A stretch of DNA of 64,000 nucleotides from Macrocystis pyrifera. Lineage: Eukaryota > Sar > Phaeophyceae > Laminariales > Laminariaceae. Below, one piece after another: positions 1 through 13,900 of this stretch. The stretch is from assembly GCA_031763025.1 (NCBI GenBank), contig JASSKH010000005.1:17140128-17204127 (forward strand), given 5' to 3'. The notes beneath the pieces are model-generated. The model made no database searches. It was not told the DNA's origin and was given only the letters and a program-made list of their open reading frames with translations. The translations under genes were made by a program, and so were the position numbers. The first letter of the stretch is position 1; the number at the start of each line of letters is the position of its first letter.

Positions 1-954
1 GTCTATCACCCGAATCATGAGGCCAGGACAGGAGGAACCTATTATCCTTGATAGCTCTTCTGCACGCATTTCCTCAAAACAAAATGGTGAGGACAACCAG
101 CAGCAGCAGTAGTAACATACCCAGGTAAAGGTTGTTTGTTCGCCGGGAGTGGACGGAGAGCGATGGGTTACAGATAGATACATACACAATAACAATGTAC
201 TATTAATAGACCATGATCTGTCGGATACCAGTACGAGTGGGAGTATCATACTCTAACGGACGACGTCGACGTACTATTGCGGGGCAGCGGTAGTATAAGA
301 TACCAAATGACACGATAGTACTGCTGCGGCTGTATGTGACCTTATGTAGTGGTGCCGCGGCCTGCTGTACAGCAGTAGCGCACCGGATCAGATCAAAGCT
401 TGGGAGACGTCGACATTGGATGTATGTATATGTGTTATAGTTACAGTAGTAGGTCTTCCTTTGGGGTACGTGCACTTTTAAAAGTACCTCTTTGGTGGGG
501 TACTTTATATCCACGTACCCCATGGGGTACTTATACCAGGTCCCGTGCTCTTGGTGGACGGAGAAATAGCACAACGCTTCGCAGGCTTCGTGAACTCCTT
601 CGTGAGAATTCACGTTCGTGTGTGAAAGAGCACGTTTTTCGTTTTTTTTTTTTCGAGTAGGGGCTCTACCCTCATCACAAGTGGACCACGCGAGCAGCAC
701 CCACCCACTGTGGACGTGTACAATACGGTTCCTACGGGAGTAATCGCGCGTGGGTGGACGGCTCGGTAACCCAGGCCGTGATGGGCTGTTTCAAACGCAT
801 CTGTTAGAACGTCGGTTGTCCCGAGATTGACAACGACCCACGTCAAGCCCCCCCGAGCGTTCGAAACTTCACCACACACGTCCAGCAACACGGAAACACC
901 ATTCTGCGCGTGTTCTGTGCCACCACCACGGCTGCTACGCCTCTGTCGACAAGG
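1..954. other. Upstream region of the PP2C gene
   Basis: No recognisable coding exon or repeat family was found here. The stretch holds several of the short TA-core-TA words (CTATTAATAG at 200-209, a TACAGCAGTA near 370). It probably contains the promoter and 5' leader of the phosphatase gene that starts at 955, but no convincing core promoter motif is visible. Confidence 0.4.
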
Positions 955-1970
955 ATGATGCGTCCTGCTGCAGGCGCGGTTTCTCGCAGTCTCCATCGCC
1001 GCCGCCACCCAGCAGCGCTGAGCGCGGCCCCGCGGGCAGCTGGCGTCGCCGGCGACCGCATGGTTGCTGCGCTGAGGCCCTTGACCTTCGCCTTACGTCC
1101 CAGCGTCGCAGCAGGTCAGAACAAGACCGACGACGGGCGGACGCCGTGGGCTGCACTCGCGGCGGGGGTCGGCTCTCGCGCTCTGGTCCATATCGCCCGA
1201 CGAGAAGGCCCCGACCTCGTGCTCCTCCTCGCAAGCCATGGAGCAGCCGCCGGCGCGGGTGGGAGTCTCTCCCCTGTCTAAATCTGCTGTTCCTGCTGCT
1301 GCTGCCAACCTGAACGATAGAACCACCATCAGCAGCAAACAGGGCCACGAGCGGGGACAACACAACGAGGCCGCCTTGGCACCCGAGGCGTCGGTATCCC
1401 TGGTAGTGTCCAGTACCTACAACGGGAACGGCCCCATAGAGGACCGGCACGACATCCGACAGAGCCCCCGCGGCGACTTCTTCGCGGGGGGTGTACGACG
1501 GCCATGGGGGCTGGCAGGCCGCCGAGTTGGCCCGTAAACGGCTCAACATCGCTGCTCAGACCGAGCTCAAAAATACTCTCGCCGACAACGCGGAGCAGGT
1601 GAAGGGAGCCCTCACACAGGCCTTCCTCCGGGTGGAGCGAGAGTACCTGTACCAGGTCAAGACAGCCTTCGACCTCGGCTTCGGGGCGGTGGCGCGCACG
1701 GGAGCCTGCGCGATAATGGCCCTCGTCAGGGATAACAGGCTCTTCGTAGCCAACGCGGGCGACTGTCGGGCGGTGCTGGGGCGGCGCCGCCGGAGGGGGT
1801 GGGTCAAAGGGGTGGGGGGAGAGGGCGCCACGGAAGCGGTGGCGCTGAGCAACGACCACAACGCCAAAGAGGAGTCGGAGCAGGCCAAGCTCCGGAGGCT
1901 ACACCCTTTTGAGGGTGACGTGTTCACGTGTAAGAGGGCCGGATCGTGCTACGTCAAGGGGAGACTGCAG
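955..1970 (+). CDS. PP2C exon 1 (presequence and N-terminal half of catalytic domain)
   Basis: Covers the basic leader, a Ser/Pro-rich linker and the PP2C core up to VKGRLQ, ending at a CAG|GTATAT donor. The reading frame changes twice: the leader frame gives way to a second frame near the five-G run at 1164-1168, and that frame (IEDRHDI, DFFAG) gives way to a third (YDGHGG onward) at the six-G run 1486-1491. Each change is what one extra G would produce. An unseen intron could explain the first switch but hardly the second, which falls inside the FFAGVYDGHGG motif. Confidence 0.85.
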
Positions 1971-4900
1971 GTATATTGGTATGACGTGCTTTTTTGTGTG
2001 TTGAGATAGATGTGGTATTGTGATTTTTCTTGTTTTTTTTGCGTTTCGAATACAGGCAGCTAGGGTTACGGCTGCTTCTCCTGCTGTACATCGTGAACAT
2101 GATATGTGACGTACGTGTGTCGATGACGAGGGAGGTCCTGTTGTTTGTTGTTTTCTTCACATTAAACCGTTCTTTCTACGCGTCGACATCCAGCACAACC
2201 AGTGTCCATGCCGAGGTACCAGGTGCACCATTTCGAATGTTTCAATTGCTCCAGATTCGAATATCATGTGTCCTCTTACTCGGATGGCGTATGATGTTGT
2301 ACGTATGATGTTTCGCACCAAGTACGTACCAGGTCTTCCTTACTCGTCGTGCTCGTCGATTGTCCACGTACTTGATGTACCTGGTACTTACTACAGGCAG
2401 GTATTAATAGTATTCTCCAAAGTAGTTATACTCAAATAGGCGGGTTGCCCTTGGGCGAGCACAAGTACCGCTATGTTTCATGTCATGAAGTACCGTTATG
2501 TTTTATGTCATGGTACTGGTATTCGTATCGGTGCCTTGTATTGGCTTGGTAGGTGGTCCGCGAGCCTATCAAGATCAATTTCGTGAGTTCGAGTCTCACC
2601 GAGTGCATGCTCATGGGGACTTTTTCTTGCATAAAATTGATTAGCGGAAAGCGCGAGAGCGTGAGTTAGCTGTACATTCGATGAAAACCGACGATCAGTG
2701 GGAATGCTGAACCCTATGCGCGATAAAAACTAAAGGCACGTACCGGGGGGAGAAGGGACGACACCTGTGACCACGGCTTGTCCAGAAGATCGTCGAGGGT
2801 AAAACCTCCTACGAGTGGGCTGGAAAGTAAAAGTGATGATTGCACTAATATTAATATTGGTCTAAGACGCGAGAAGGCACACCCCCTCTGACGAACTTGC
2901 AAGCAGATTTTTCTCGAGGGCAAAGCAGGCGCGTAAATTACCCAATCCTGACACAGGGAGGCACTTTCTCGAGGGCAAATAAATGTGCAAATGCAAGCAA
3001 ATGCCGTGAGCGATAGATACGTCGTCCATTAAATGATCTCGACGAGATTTTTCATTTTTTTTCGCTGTTTGTACGTATACGTACGAGTATCATATCTGTG
3101 TGGTATACCGGTATACCAGGTACCTGCTATCATACGTACTCGTAGCCCTCCCTTGTGCATGGAATCGGAAATTCGTCCTAGGACGCGCTTGTTGTCGGCA
3201 ATCAAGGATGCCATTTCGGCAGGGTGTCGGTAGCCTTATGCAATTGGTCTGGGCCGCCGTAATTGCGGAACGAACGTCCCCTCTCCCCTATTAATAGGAA
3301 TACAAAATAGACGCCTTGTATGTATGTAGACCCCTGCGTGGTGTTCGATGTTCGAAATAGGAGACGAGAGTGGCAGAGAGCATGAGATGACATGTGTCGG
3401 AGTTCCAACTTGTGGAGTTGGTGAGTGACGGAGATGCTGTTAATATCTTGCCATCCTTTTAACTACGTAATGGTTTGTGCATCTGCATCTATGTCTGGAT
3501 CAAACCGCAATGACCACTGACTCGCTTGATGTACGTATATAGGCCCTGGCCTTTTGACGCATGCCTGAAAAAATGCTATTTATGTACCTGCCTATCTTCT
3601 CTCTAGGGACGCGTCGCTTAAAGGCACTTCTACGATCGTAGGTACTTTGAAATAACGCCTAAAGTCCGGAAATCCCGAAATCAGGAGAAAAGGGATGTAT
3701 ACATGTAGGGTCTGTGCATGCCTGAAAAAATGCTTGAGCGACCTTTACTGAAACCGGCGTGCCTGAACTACTGTTTTCGTGCCTATCTTGTTCCGGGCAA
3801 GTGCAATGCATTTTTTCAGGCCTTCTACCCCTTGAAAAAAAACTTGAAACTGGTCAAGGATAAGGTTTGCGGCAGGTCTCAGGCATTGTTTAAAAAATGG
3901 CACGTTCAGGCATTTGCCTTGATACGCCCGAATTTAAAAAAAAAGCCTGCGGCGTGTCTGAAACCACATACCTAAAAAGCTAGGGCCTACAATATAGCTT
4001 GATTCTCACATTCGACGCCCTCCCGGCGGTGGGTTTTTGTGTGGGTTATTTTATGAGCACGTGCGGGTCTGATGTCAAATCTAAATGTGACAATTTTCTT
4101 GTTTTTTTGTAAGAATGTACGCAAGAATTATACAACGAGCCCGTGACGTCTGGCGGACTATCTCAGGGTGTTTTACAGTTTTTTCAGTTTACCCCGTTCG
4201 CCAGTCAACTACTAACGAAGGTAGCAAAACCCTCACCGCCAAAGGTGACGTATGTCGTACACACAATGACGTCTGATAAGTACGAGTCCCGAAGTCCATC
4301 TAATCAATGACGAGGGGCCATAGTAATACATATTAATAGTAATCAGAACCATAGACAGGCACCCATGTTGGGCTGTTTCCTTTCGATTTCGAGCTTCAGA
4401 TTTATATTTTTCGATCTCAAAAATGAATGACCCTGCTTATGCAGTCCAAATATTCAAAATCCGACCGGAACATTTTCGATTTGAGAATCCGATGACCCAA
4501 TTCGTCGCATTTTGGCCCAAAACGTCGGATTTTGGGGCCAAAACCCGACGAGTTGGGTCGTCAGATTTTCAAATCGAAAAATGGCATGCTCTCTAAATTC
4601 AAGATGCTATCCACGACAGCAAACAGCAGCAGAACGATCGATGAGTTGGATGGTGACGCAGCTGTATAGCGACGTTGCTTCGCGCCCGACGCGCGGTCGG
4701 CGGGCGGCGCGTCCCTCCGCGGCCAGACTACAGTCGGTTGGCGCGGGCTCGGGCCTAGAGACCAAGACAAGCGCACTCGGCGCGCACTTCTCCATGGATA
4801 CGTACTCGTAGACTACACTGCTGTACATCAGCAGCAGCAGCAGCAGCAGTCAGACACATTTTGAAACACAAAATACCAAGACAGCTTGACTCTAGCGCAC

Positions 4901-5423
4901 GCGCCACGTCTCTTCGCCGCTAGACCATAGGCAGTCAGCCTTGGCTCGGACGCTTGGGTCCTACGCGCAGGGCAGCGCACCCAGCGCGTCTCTTCGCGGC
5001 GCCAGACCACAACAAAAGCAGTTGGTCTTGGCGTTTACTCGAATCTCAGCACGCGCAATAAATCTGATTTTTCCGAATAGGACGACTGTTTCGGTTTGCC
5101 AAGTCCACATCTAAAAATGCGATCGGGTCAAAGTCTGAAGCTCAAAAATCGAACCGCATAGGAAACGGCCTTACAGTATTACCACCGCCTGGAGTACGAT
5201 TTTCTCTTTTTTTCCCCCTTCTCTCTTCCTTCTTTCTTTTTGCCTTGTCTTTCCCTTTGCTTCCTTTCACCTCCCCGCCGTCATTATGCCGGTATCTTCC
5301 TCTCCTTCGTGATGCTTCGTCCGTGCGGCAGCTTTCTGTCCTTCTTGAGTACGTTTGCTTTCCTCTCTATTATTATTATCATTACTATTATTATTATTGT
5401 TATTATTATTATTATTATTATTA

Positions 5424-5508
<85 letters not shown>

Positions 5509-8500
5509 GAGTACGTCGTATTATCAATAGTATTACTTGAGTCATTGGTATTATTTTTTTATTTCAGAATTTATTTTTGTTTTACTGTCTTTTTGTTCTG
5601 ATTTTCTGGTCTTCCTTGTGTTGTTGGGTGGTGTTCCCGTGCCCGGTATGTACACTCCGTCATTTCACTTGCTTGACCCATGAATTTGCGGGGGCGGGGG
5701 GTGGGTGTGGTTCTCTCTGTCTCACAGTCTGTGCCCACAGAATTATCTCTCTAGGATGAGGAATCAGGCCGGACACTGGATGCACTGATGAAGCCGGGCA
5801 GAAACGACGATTTAATGGGAAGACAACACACACATACTATTAATAATACATACTACAGCAGTAATCAGAACCCACGATAGCGATAGACCCAAAAAAACAG
5901 GCGTCCCTCTGGCTGTCATACGTTTACAATTTTTTTCCCTTATTTGGCTCTGATTACGATGATATGCTCCCCGTAATATTATATTCCAAGTACAAACCTT
6001 TGTGGTGCGGGGGGCTTACGAGAGAAAAAGTATGCTCGGCGCGGGGGTTATCATGTTGATACATACACCCTTGGCAGGTGGCAGCGCCGGCTTGCGCTGG
6101 ATTTAATAATGGTTAAACTGCTCGGCTGGTGTTTGGCTGGCATTTGGAGAGTGCGGAAGATGTTGCACGTTGGAAGTTGCCGTAAGGGCATAAGATGGAG
6201 AAATAACAAAGGGTGGAAGAAGAGTGACGATATGCGTGCACGCGCAACCGAACACGTCGGATTACCGCATTCCGGCATTACGGCGAGGTCGTTTCTAGTC
6301 TGACTCGCGGTAATTTCGTGAATGTCCCCCATTCTTAGAAGCCACTTATTTCTATAATAGGAAACCCCTGCGTTTCGTCACGCCGGCAGCGCCGTTTTTT
6401 CTCGGGGTGAGCTTGGGGCGAGCGACCACCACCGGCGGTACGGGTATATGGCGGGCGTGTTGTCGCGGACGGCCAGTTTCGAGCGCGGCGATTGCCGTAC
6501 ACCTGAAAGAGACCTGCAATGCCTCTTCCTGAAGCTGCTTATTAATAGTCGACGCTATGATACAAACGAAGAAAAAAGAATGTACCATGTATATAAATTA
6601 TTTTTATAATTAAACAAAAAATAAGGAATACAGCATCGGCCACTCTACCTGCTCCCTGCTCCCCTGCTACCTGGTATTTGTCCGGAGGGTGCGTTTTCGA
6701 GGTGTGCAGGCATTAAATACTACTGATAGCGAGTACCGTGCTCGATTGTGCCTGTATCGATGGTACGTGATGGGAGTAACTCGGCGGGATTTTAGCCGAG
6801 ATAGACATCCGTAGCGAAGGTTATCCACTTTTTTTTGTCATGTGCACCGCTGCATAGACGTTCCGTTCGTTGCTCACCTCTGCTGCTTTAGTCTCGCGCG
6901 GGGACACCATTTCTACGTTCGTTCAATCGGAAGTGTCATGCGGCAGCAGCACCAGCACCAGCACCAGGGTGCATAGAATGTAGCAGTGCGGGTAGTTTTG
7001 ACCTCTGCGCTGGGCGCGGGTGCTGTAGACCAGACGAGCAGTGTTGCATGTGATAGTTCTTACACGCTCAAGGCATGTTGACAACTGTACCGACGTTTCG
7101 TGAACAAACTAGTGCTGTACTTCGGAGGGGGTACATCCAGCAGTAGCAATAGGATTCAGAACCAAAGATGGCGTGTAAACGAAGGGGGATACCTGGTTTT
7201 TTCAGTCCATCGTGTTGTCTGATTACTATTTATATCAATACGAGTTTCCCCCCCCCCCCCGTAACATCATACACTAACTGCTGTCATATCGTATCATATC
7301 GTATCATATCATATCATATCGTATCATATCATATCGTATCGTATCATATCATATCATATCGTATCATATATAGACATGACTTTAGCGGTATGAGTGAAGT
7401 CAAACTCGGAAATTGTCTATACCTACGTACGAATGTCTGATATGATGTACTGGTTCCAGGTGTATACCGTAAAGAGAGGTACTGCTGCTGTAAGTTCGCA
7501 CAGAGGTGCGATCGTTTTTCAGCAATGATGTCAGGAGACATGTCAAGCCACGCCAAACTTGCGCTGTCAAGGGTGTCAGGGCCGAGTGTGCCACTAAAAG
7601 TTTGGTGTCAGTCAAGGCATGTCGAGACAAAGTTGCTGTCTGTCAACGGGTGAAAGTGCTGTCTTGTCTCCTGACATCTTTGTTTTTCCAGCGCTCGATT
7701 TTTTTTTCCAGAACGGGAATATTGCCAATACCGAACAACATTCACCCTTTGAGGACCTCAGTCTCGTTTTCGGAACAAACTACACTATCACGGGGGACCA
7801 TAGTTAACGGGACCAAATATAGTTGGTAAAAATAAGGAAATATGTAGGTTTTTGTCTGTACCGCAGGTCCCATTTACTATGGTCCCCCGTAATACGTGCA
7901 TGTTGAGTGGCGTGTCCCCGAAAAGGGATTGCATGCAGTCCGAACAGGGTCAAGGTGTTTCCACAAAAATCTGGTCGAGAGAGTCACCCGAAAGTGTAGT
8001 AATGTTCGACTGCTGTAGGTTAAGTAGTAGTACTGCGGTTAAACCCTTTTAGTACTGCAGTCCTGTTTTGGGGACAAACTACTTTATTTCCGAGTGTTTT
8101 GTCTCCAAAACAGGACTGCAGTACTAAAAGGGTTGAGAGAAAACGAGCGCTGAAAACGATAGCACCTCTGTACGAAGTCAACGGTCTTTTACCTTTTTAC
8201 GGTATACCCAAGTGCTGCTGTGTGTGGGTACGATCCGTGTTGACGCTTCCCCTCCTTTCTTTTCTTGGCCGTCACGGTTGTAGCAGCTACGGCTTGTGTT
8301 TCTGGTGTTATCGTTACGCTCACGTTATTATTGTCGTGCCTCCGTCCTTCGTCTTCGCCATCTACTTCTAGCGTCCCCGGTGGCTTGGTAGGTGGTCCGC
8401 GAGCCTATCAAGATCGATTCCGTGAGTTCGAGTCTCACCGAGTGCATGCTCGCAGGGACTTTTTCTTGCATAAAATTGATTAGCGGAAAGCGCGAGAGCG

Positions 8501-10894
8501 TGAGTTAGCTGTACATTCGATGAAAGTCGACGAGCGGTGGGAATGCTGAACCCTATGCGCGATAAAAACTAAAGGCACGTACCGGGGGGGAGAAGGGACG
8601 ACACCTGTGACCACGGCTTGTCCAGAAGATCGTCGAGGGTAACACCTCCTACGAGTGGGCTGGAAAGTAAAAGTGATGATGAAAAAAAGAAAAAAAGAAA
8701 AAGTCCGTGCGTAGTCACGAAGCAACACGAGGAAACGAGAGTGTAAAGTGGAGGGGCGAAAGAGAGTTGATAATTGTTGTTCATAGTGGCAATTTAATAC
8801 CTTGGTACAGAGTACTTTGCAAATGTTGCATGAGGTATACTCGTATGGCAAAAAAGTTGATGGCTTCATTGGTCGACCGTTGCAGTTGCCCTCTGTAATC
8901 CCAAGAATTGGATACCTCTTTATAGTAGGTCCCCGGTATGGGCCAAACTTATTACCTGGTGCTGGTATAGTTTGTTAATAGCATGCGTACCAGATATCGG
9001 GGATCAAGGTTTCACGGGACGGGCAGCCGGCGTGCGCCGTCTCACGTTTCTATACGAGTATTGGCCATATATCACCAAGTACGTCAGGAACCATGTCGAG
9101 CAAAGCAAAACGTGCGCTGTCAAGGATGTAGGGCCGAATGTTCCACACTAAATCCTAGTAGTTTGGTTTCAGTCAAGGCATGTCAAAGCAAAGTTGCTTT
9201 CTGTCAGGGGGTGAAGGGGTGAAAATTCTGTCTCCTGACATATTTCTGTAAAACTGCTGCACCAATATGCCAAGTATACTCTTGAATACTATTTTACGGG
9301 GGACCATAATAAATAGGACCAAATATGGTTGGTAAAAATAGATAAATATATAGGCTTTTATGTATACCTATTAACTATGGACCCCCGTAATATTAATATG
9401 ATACCGCTAGAGATATGTTGCATTTTCGTGGATTTCGTATTTTTGCTTTTTAACGGATTTGTTTTATCGTCTGTACCTGGTATAACGAATAGAGGTCGTG
9501 AAGAATCAAGGGAGACCACTTTTTTGTTTTTTGCTTGAAATGAAAAAGTGACTTGAGACCACAAATACCTGGTAATGTTTTTGCGCTCTTTTGCCGCACA
9601 ACGTTTAGCGAATAGAGCCAGCACGAAGAGCCGCACGACGAAGTACAGCAGTTGTACCGGTATCCGTTAGCGATCTCACTCGTTTATTTTGTTATTTTCT
9701 GCCACAATCTGGTCTGTTATAGTTATGTACGAGGTACTTTACTAGATCTCCCTTGGGACGGTTGTCTACTGCTGTTGATGTGGAGGTGTAGGGCTGTTAC
9801 AGATCTCCGATTGAATACTGTTGTTCCACTTTGAGGTCCGGTGCGTCTCCTGAGCATCCATGCCGTAGACACAAGAGGGCACTGCGAGTTTACCGTAAAC
9901 AGCGCTGAGTTTGGGCGGGGGTCAGGTGTCTTCGGAAATATTGGGTTAAGAGAGAGCCTTCCGAAACTAGAAAAAAAAAAAAAACGAATTTTCGACTTCC
10001 GTTGTCGAGAAAACGAGCGCTGAACAAATCGTAAATCGCGCCCCAATGCGAGTACAACGCTCTTTACGGTGATACTCATGCAATGAGTAAGGTATCAGGT
10101 GTCAGGCACTGGTTTGTGGTAGTACTGAAACTTGCTTGTGTGACATTACCATGACGTCCAGCTCTGTGTTTCGGGCTGCTACGTTTTTGTTCGTGGCACG
10201 CCTGCTGGGAGTACCTAGCATCTCACCCCCCGAGTTGCACCGACATGTACCGTGTTTTTCTGTTTTCTTGTCTTTTTTCGTTTGCGGGTTGTCCCCTACA
10301 ACGGTGAATGCATCTGTTACTATATTCGCGCATGCCACGTCATACCGTGTGACTCACAATAAGCGGGACGGCACCATAATTTTGGAGTAAGTCGCCGGAA
10401 CGGTCCAGATAACTTGTCCTTCTCCCACCCCGCCCCCCTTCCGCCAACTTTACGCCGAGAATCCTCGGATGAAATTGATCGGGCTCGCCGCTCGATTGCA
10501 CGGCCGTCCGTCGCGTTTGACCCCCTCCTAGAAAATCCTCCTCAAAAGCGGCTCTTGGTAGGATGAATCTCACGCTTCGTATGACTCGTCCAACACCAGC
10601 AATGTCTGGCACGTCGGTGAAAACCCGACGTGCTCGGTCCCGGCGTTGTAGGGATGCGAGGGTCTATAGTCATACGACTACGGCCATGCCTGACAATGAG
10701 TACACCCCCCCCCCCCCCCTTTTGCAACTCCACTGAAGAACACGATCATTGTTAATAGTCACGCTCGAACCCCGCCCCTGTCTTCCCCTCTCCCGCATTT
10801 GCAACTCCGGTGTCATCGTTCAGCCAACCGTTTCATCCGGAGACACGTACTTGAAGAGTCGACTCCTCACTTGCACGATCGCCAGTCTCGCTTC

Positions 10895-10926
<32 letters not shown>

Positions 10927-13900
10927 CCTTGGCAACTCCGCTGGCGTCGTTCAGCCTACCCGTTCTTTCGGAGACGCGTACTTGAAATACCCGGAGTTCA
11001 ACGGGCAGGAAGACACGCACCGATCGGCAGGAAGGTTCTTGCCGCCTCCGTACACCCCGCCCTACATCACAGCCGAGCCAGAGGTGAGGCGAAAAGGGAG
11101 GCGCACCGTATTTGGCAGCAGTGGTCGCGCCCGTAGGGTGGGTAGGGTAGGGGGTAGGGTACGGCAGGGTGGGTTATAGGATTGGAGGGTGATCGTTAGG
11201 TCAGATCTTCAACAGTAGGCTCAACGGCGGTGGGTGGATGGGCCTGATCTATCATCGTTTTTTTAAAGAGTAATGTATATAGGGTGTGACGACCTTACCG
11301 TATGGAGACGTTCCGGACGGTAGATTTTGTGTCAAGGGGGGGCGGGGGAGGGGAGAGAGGTGTGCTCATGTCATGCGTGGCCGTAGTCGTTGAGTGGGGG
11401 GGGGTATTTATTTCATGGCTTGGCGGTCCGACGCTGGCCCACTCAAGTCAGGTCAGAGGAGAAAATCGATGAAGGTGTACCAGGTATTTGATAACGTGTC
11501 TACTACTGTGGTGCACCCCTTGTCGGCGTTGCCCCCACCCCCCGCCCGCCCCAGTCGTACACGAACACCTCCGTAGTTCGCGCGGCAAGCCGTCATCCTA
11601 ACCGGGGCATATTGAAGGCGACTGCCACCCCGGCATCTCGAGTTTTGGCGCGGTCCCCATCTCTACACGTCCGCCTCACGAGTGGTTATTTGCAAAGGGT
11701 GCAGCTCACCCTTGGTGCGACTCGCCCAACACCTCGCGGGGCTTCGCGCTTGGCGCAAGCTTGGTGCAAGCAAGCAATGTCTGCCTGTTCGGTTAAATCA
11801 AACCCCATGTGCTCCGTCCCGTTATGAGGGATGCGCGGGTCTATGGTCATACGAGTATGGCCATGCATGACGTGAGTACACCCCCTCCCCCATTAAAATA
11901 ATAAACAAAAATGTCCCATGTAGTGGACGTACGAAAAAATGGTATTGAGCCCCCAAAGGTCTGAGCTATCTCCATTAGGATTAGCAACGGTACTCCGTCT
12001 CGAAAGGGATGTGTGGTCAATGGTTAAATGGCCGAGACAAGGAACAGATGAGTTCAGCCCCCCCACCCCCCCCCTTGCCTCGCGCTTCTTTCCGGCTGGC
12101 GGTAACCACCCCGACGCGCAGATTTCCGTGCACGATATAGATGAATCCCGGGACGATTTCGTCGTCCTGGCGTCTGACGGACTGTGGGACCACGTCACCA
12201 ACGCGGAAGCAGTAGAGATCGTCCGAACCGCGGCTTACGTCGACGGAGAGCCGGAATCGGCTGGCGACCGGCTTATCATGGTGCGTGGAAACGTGGAAGC
12301 CTTCAGGAGGCGTTTTTCGCGATGATAGCTGTTGCTGCCGCTACCGCTAGTGCTGCTGATGGCTATATATTCGTTTTGTGGGGCTGGTGTTGTAGAGAGA
12401 TATTGCTGTATTCAACCCACGAGCCATACAGGAGACTTCAGAGACAGCAATAACGTATCAAGGAGCCTGTGGCTACCCAGCACTGGGATTCCACAGTAGG
12501 GGTAGTCGACGGAGAACGACGCGAAGAACGTTCTCGGCCTTGGCGCGGAACACGACGCACACATTTGTATATTTATGGAAACGTCAAGACCCTTGTAGGA
12601 CTGCAGTCTCTTTAGATCAGTTTTGGGGAGAAACTATTTGATTATTTTGATTGGTTTGTCCCCAAAACGGAGCTTCCGTCGTAGAAGGGTTAAGATTGTG
12701 TTGTGTCATTGTGTCCCAAGGACCATTCCTCGTGCCAAACGTTCTTAGCGTTATCCTTAGGCCCCAGCTCCTCTCGCCTTTTGCGCGACCCTTGGCGCGC
12801 ACTCGGGTTGATCATGTAGTTTTGCTGGTCGGCGGCGTTGAGTCGGACAGGTGCGGAAGGCGTGGCTGGTTAAACCTTTTGTGCTGTTGTTCCGTTTTGG
12901 GGGCAAACCACTCAAATTGCAAGTAGTTTGTCCCCGAAACTGATGTAAGGAGACTGTAGTACTGTTAATAATAAATGGGTTTAAGGCCGCACCGTTCGTT
13001 CACTAGTGGTACTAGATTACGCTTTTGATGTATGTTGCGTTTTTTTGTTTTCTTTTGTTTCAATGTTGAAAACATCACGGCGACTGCTACAATCAGTAGG
13101 CTAGATTGTAGTGATAAACAGCGGGCGAAATAAACGTCCTATACGGGGGACCATAGTAAATAGGACCAAATAGTGTTGATAAAAATAGGTAAATATATAG
13201 GTTTTGTGTGTACCGTAGGTCCTATTTACTATGATCCGCCGTAAAAATATTATTGGAAGCGATAGCGGAAACGACGGGCATTCATCGTCTCGTCCTTTCC
13301 GGCGACTAGGGGTTGCGCTCTGTTCCACGCAAAGTTGATGAGCTAAGGGTCATTCTCATCAAAGAGCTTTTTTTTCCATCATTTCCATATTTTTTTTCTC
13401 GCAATTTTCTAATGTTCCAGATTTTCCAGATTTCTTTTTCCACAAGGGTCATTCTTATGGGAGAAAAGTTTTTTTTCCCATAATTTCCATATTTTTTCCC
13501 CGCAATTTTTTTCATCTTCCAGATTTTCCTGATCATTTTCCAAAGAGGTAAATCTAACTTTCCTGATTTCTTTGCTTGTGGAGAATTTCACGAATAGTGA
13601 CGGAACGCCTCCGTATCTTGATTCGTATCTCCAATTATTTCCAAACTTTGAAAAAATTGGAAAAAAGCTCTCCGATAAGAATGAGCCTAAGCGAGCGCCC
13701 CCGTTTTCCTGAAGAGTACCAATAACCATACCTCTTGCTTACATCAATGATGAACGGAATGTGTGTTGTTTCTATGTCACGGCTAGAATCCGCTGCAAAT
13801 GGACAAGCGAAGATAAAGATGCTACCACAATGGCCGTTAATATTTTCCCCGTCTGATATACATATAATAATATAAGCCGGGATTATATTCCCGGCCAGGG

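Noticed and set aside
203-700. 165-codon - strand open frame at the left edge
   Set aside because: No family likeness, no matching splice context; overlaps TA-core-TA words and a T run.
5240-5601. Open frames with long Ile, Tyr, Leu or Asn runs
   Set aside because: Translations of the ATT microsatellite in different frames.
8569-8784. Repeated open frames containing SSPLVGGFTLDDLLDKPW at 2714, 8569, 30811, 31942 and 62759
   Set aside because: They are the antisense reading of the SINE body, repeated because the element is repeated; not a conserved protein.
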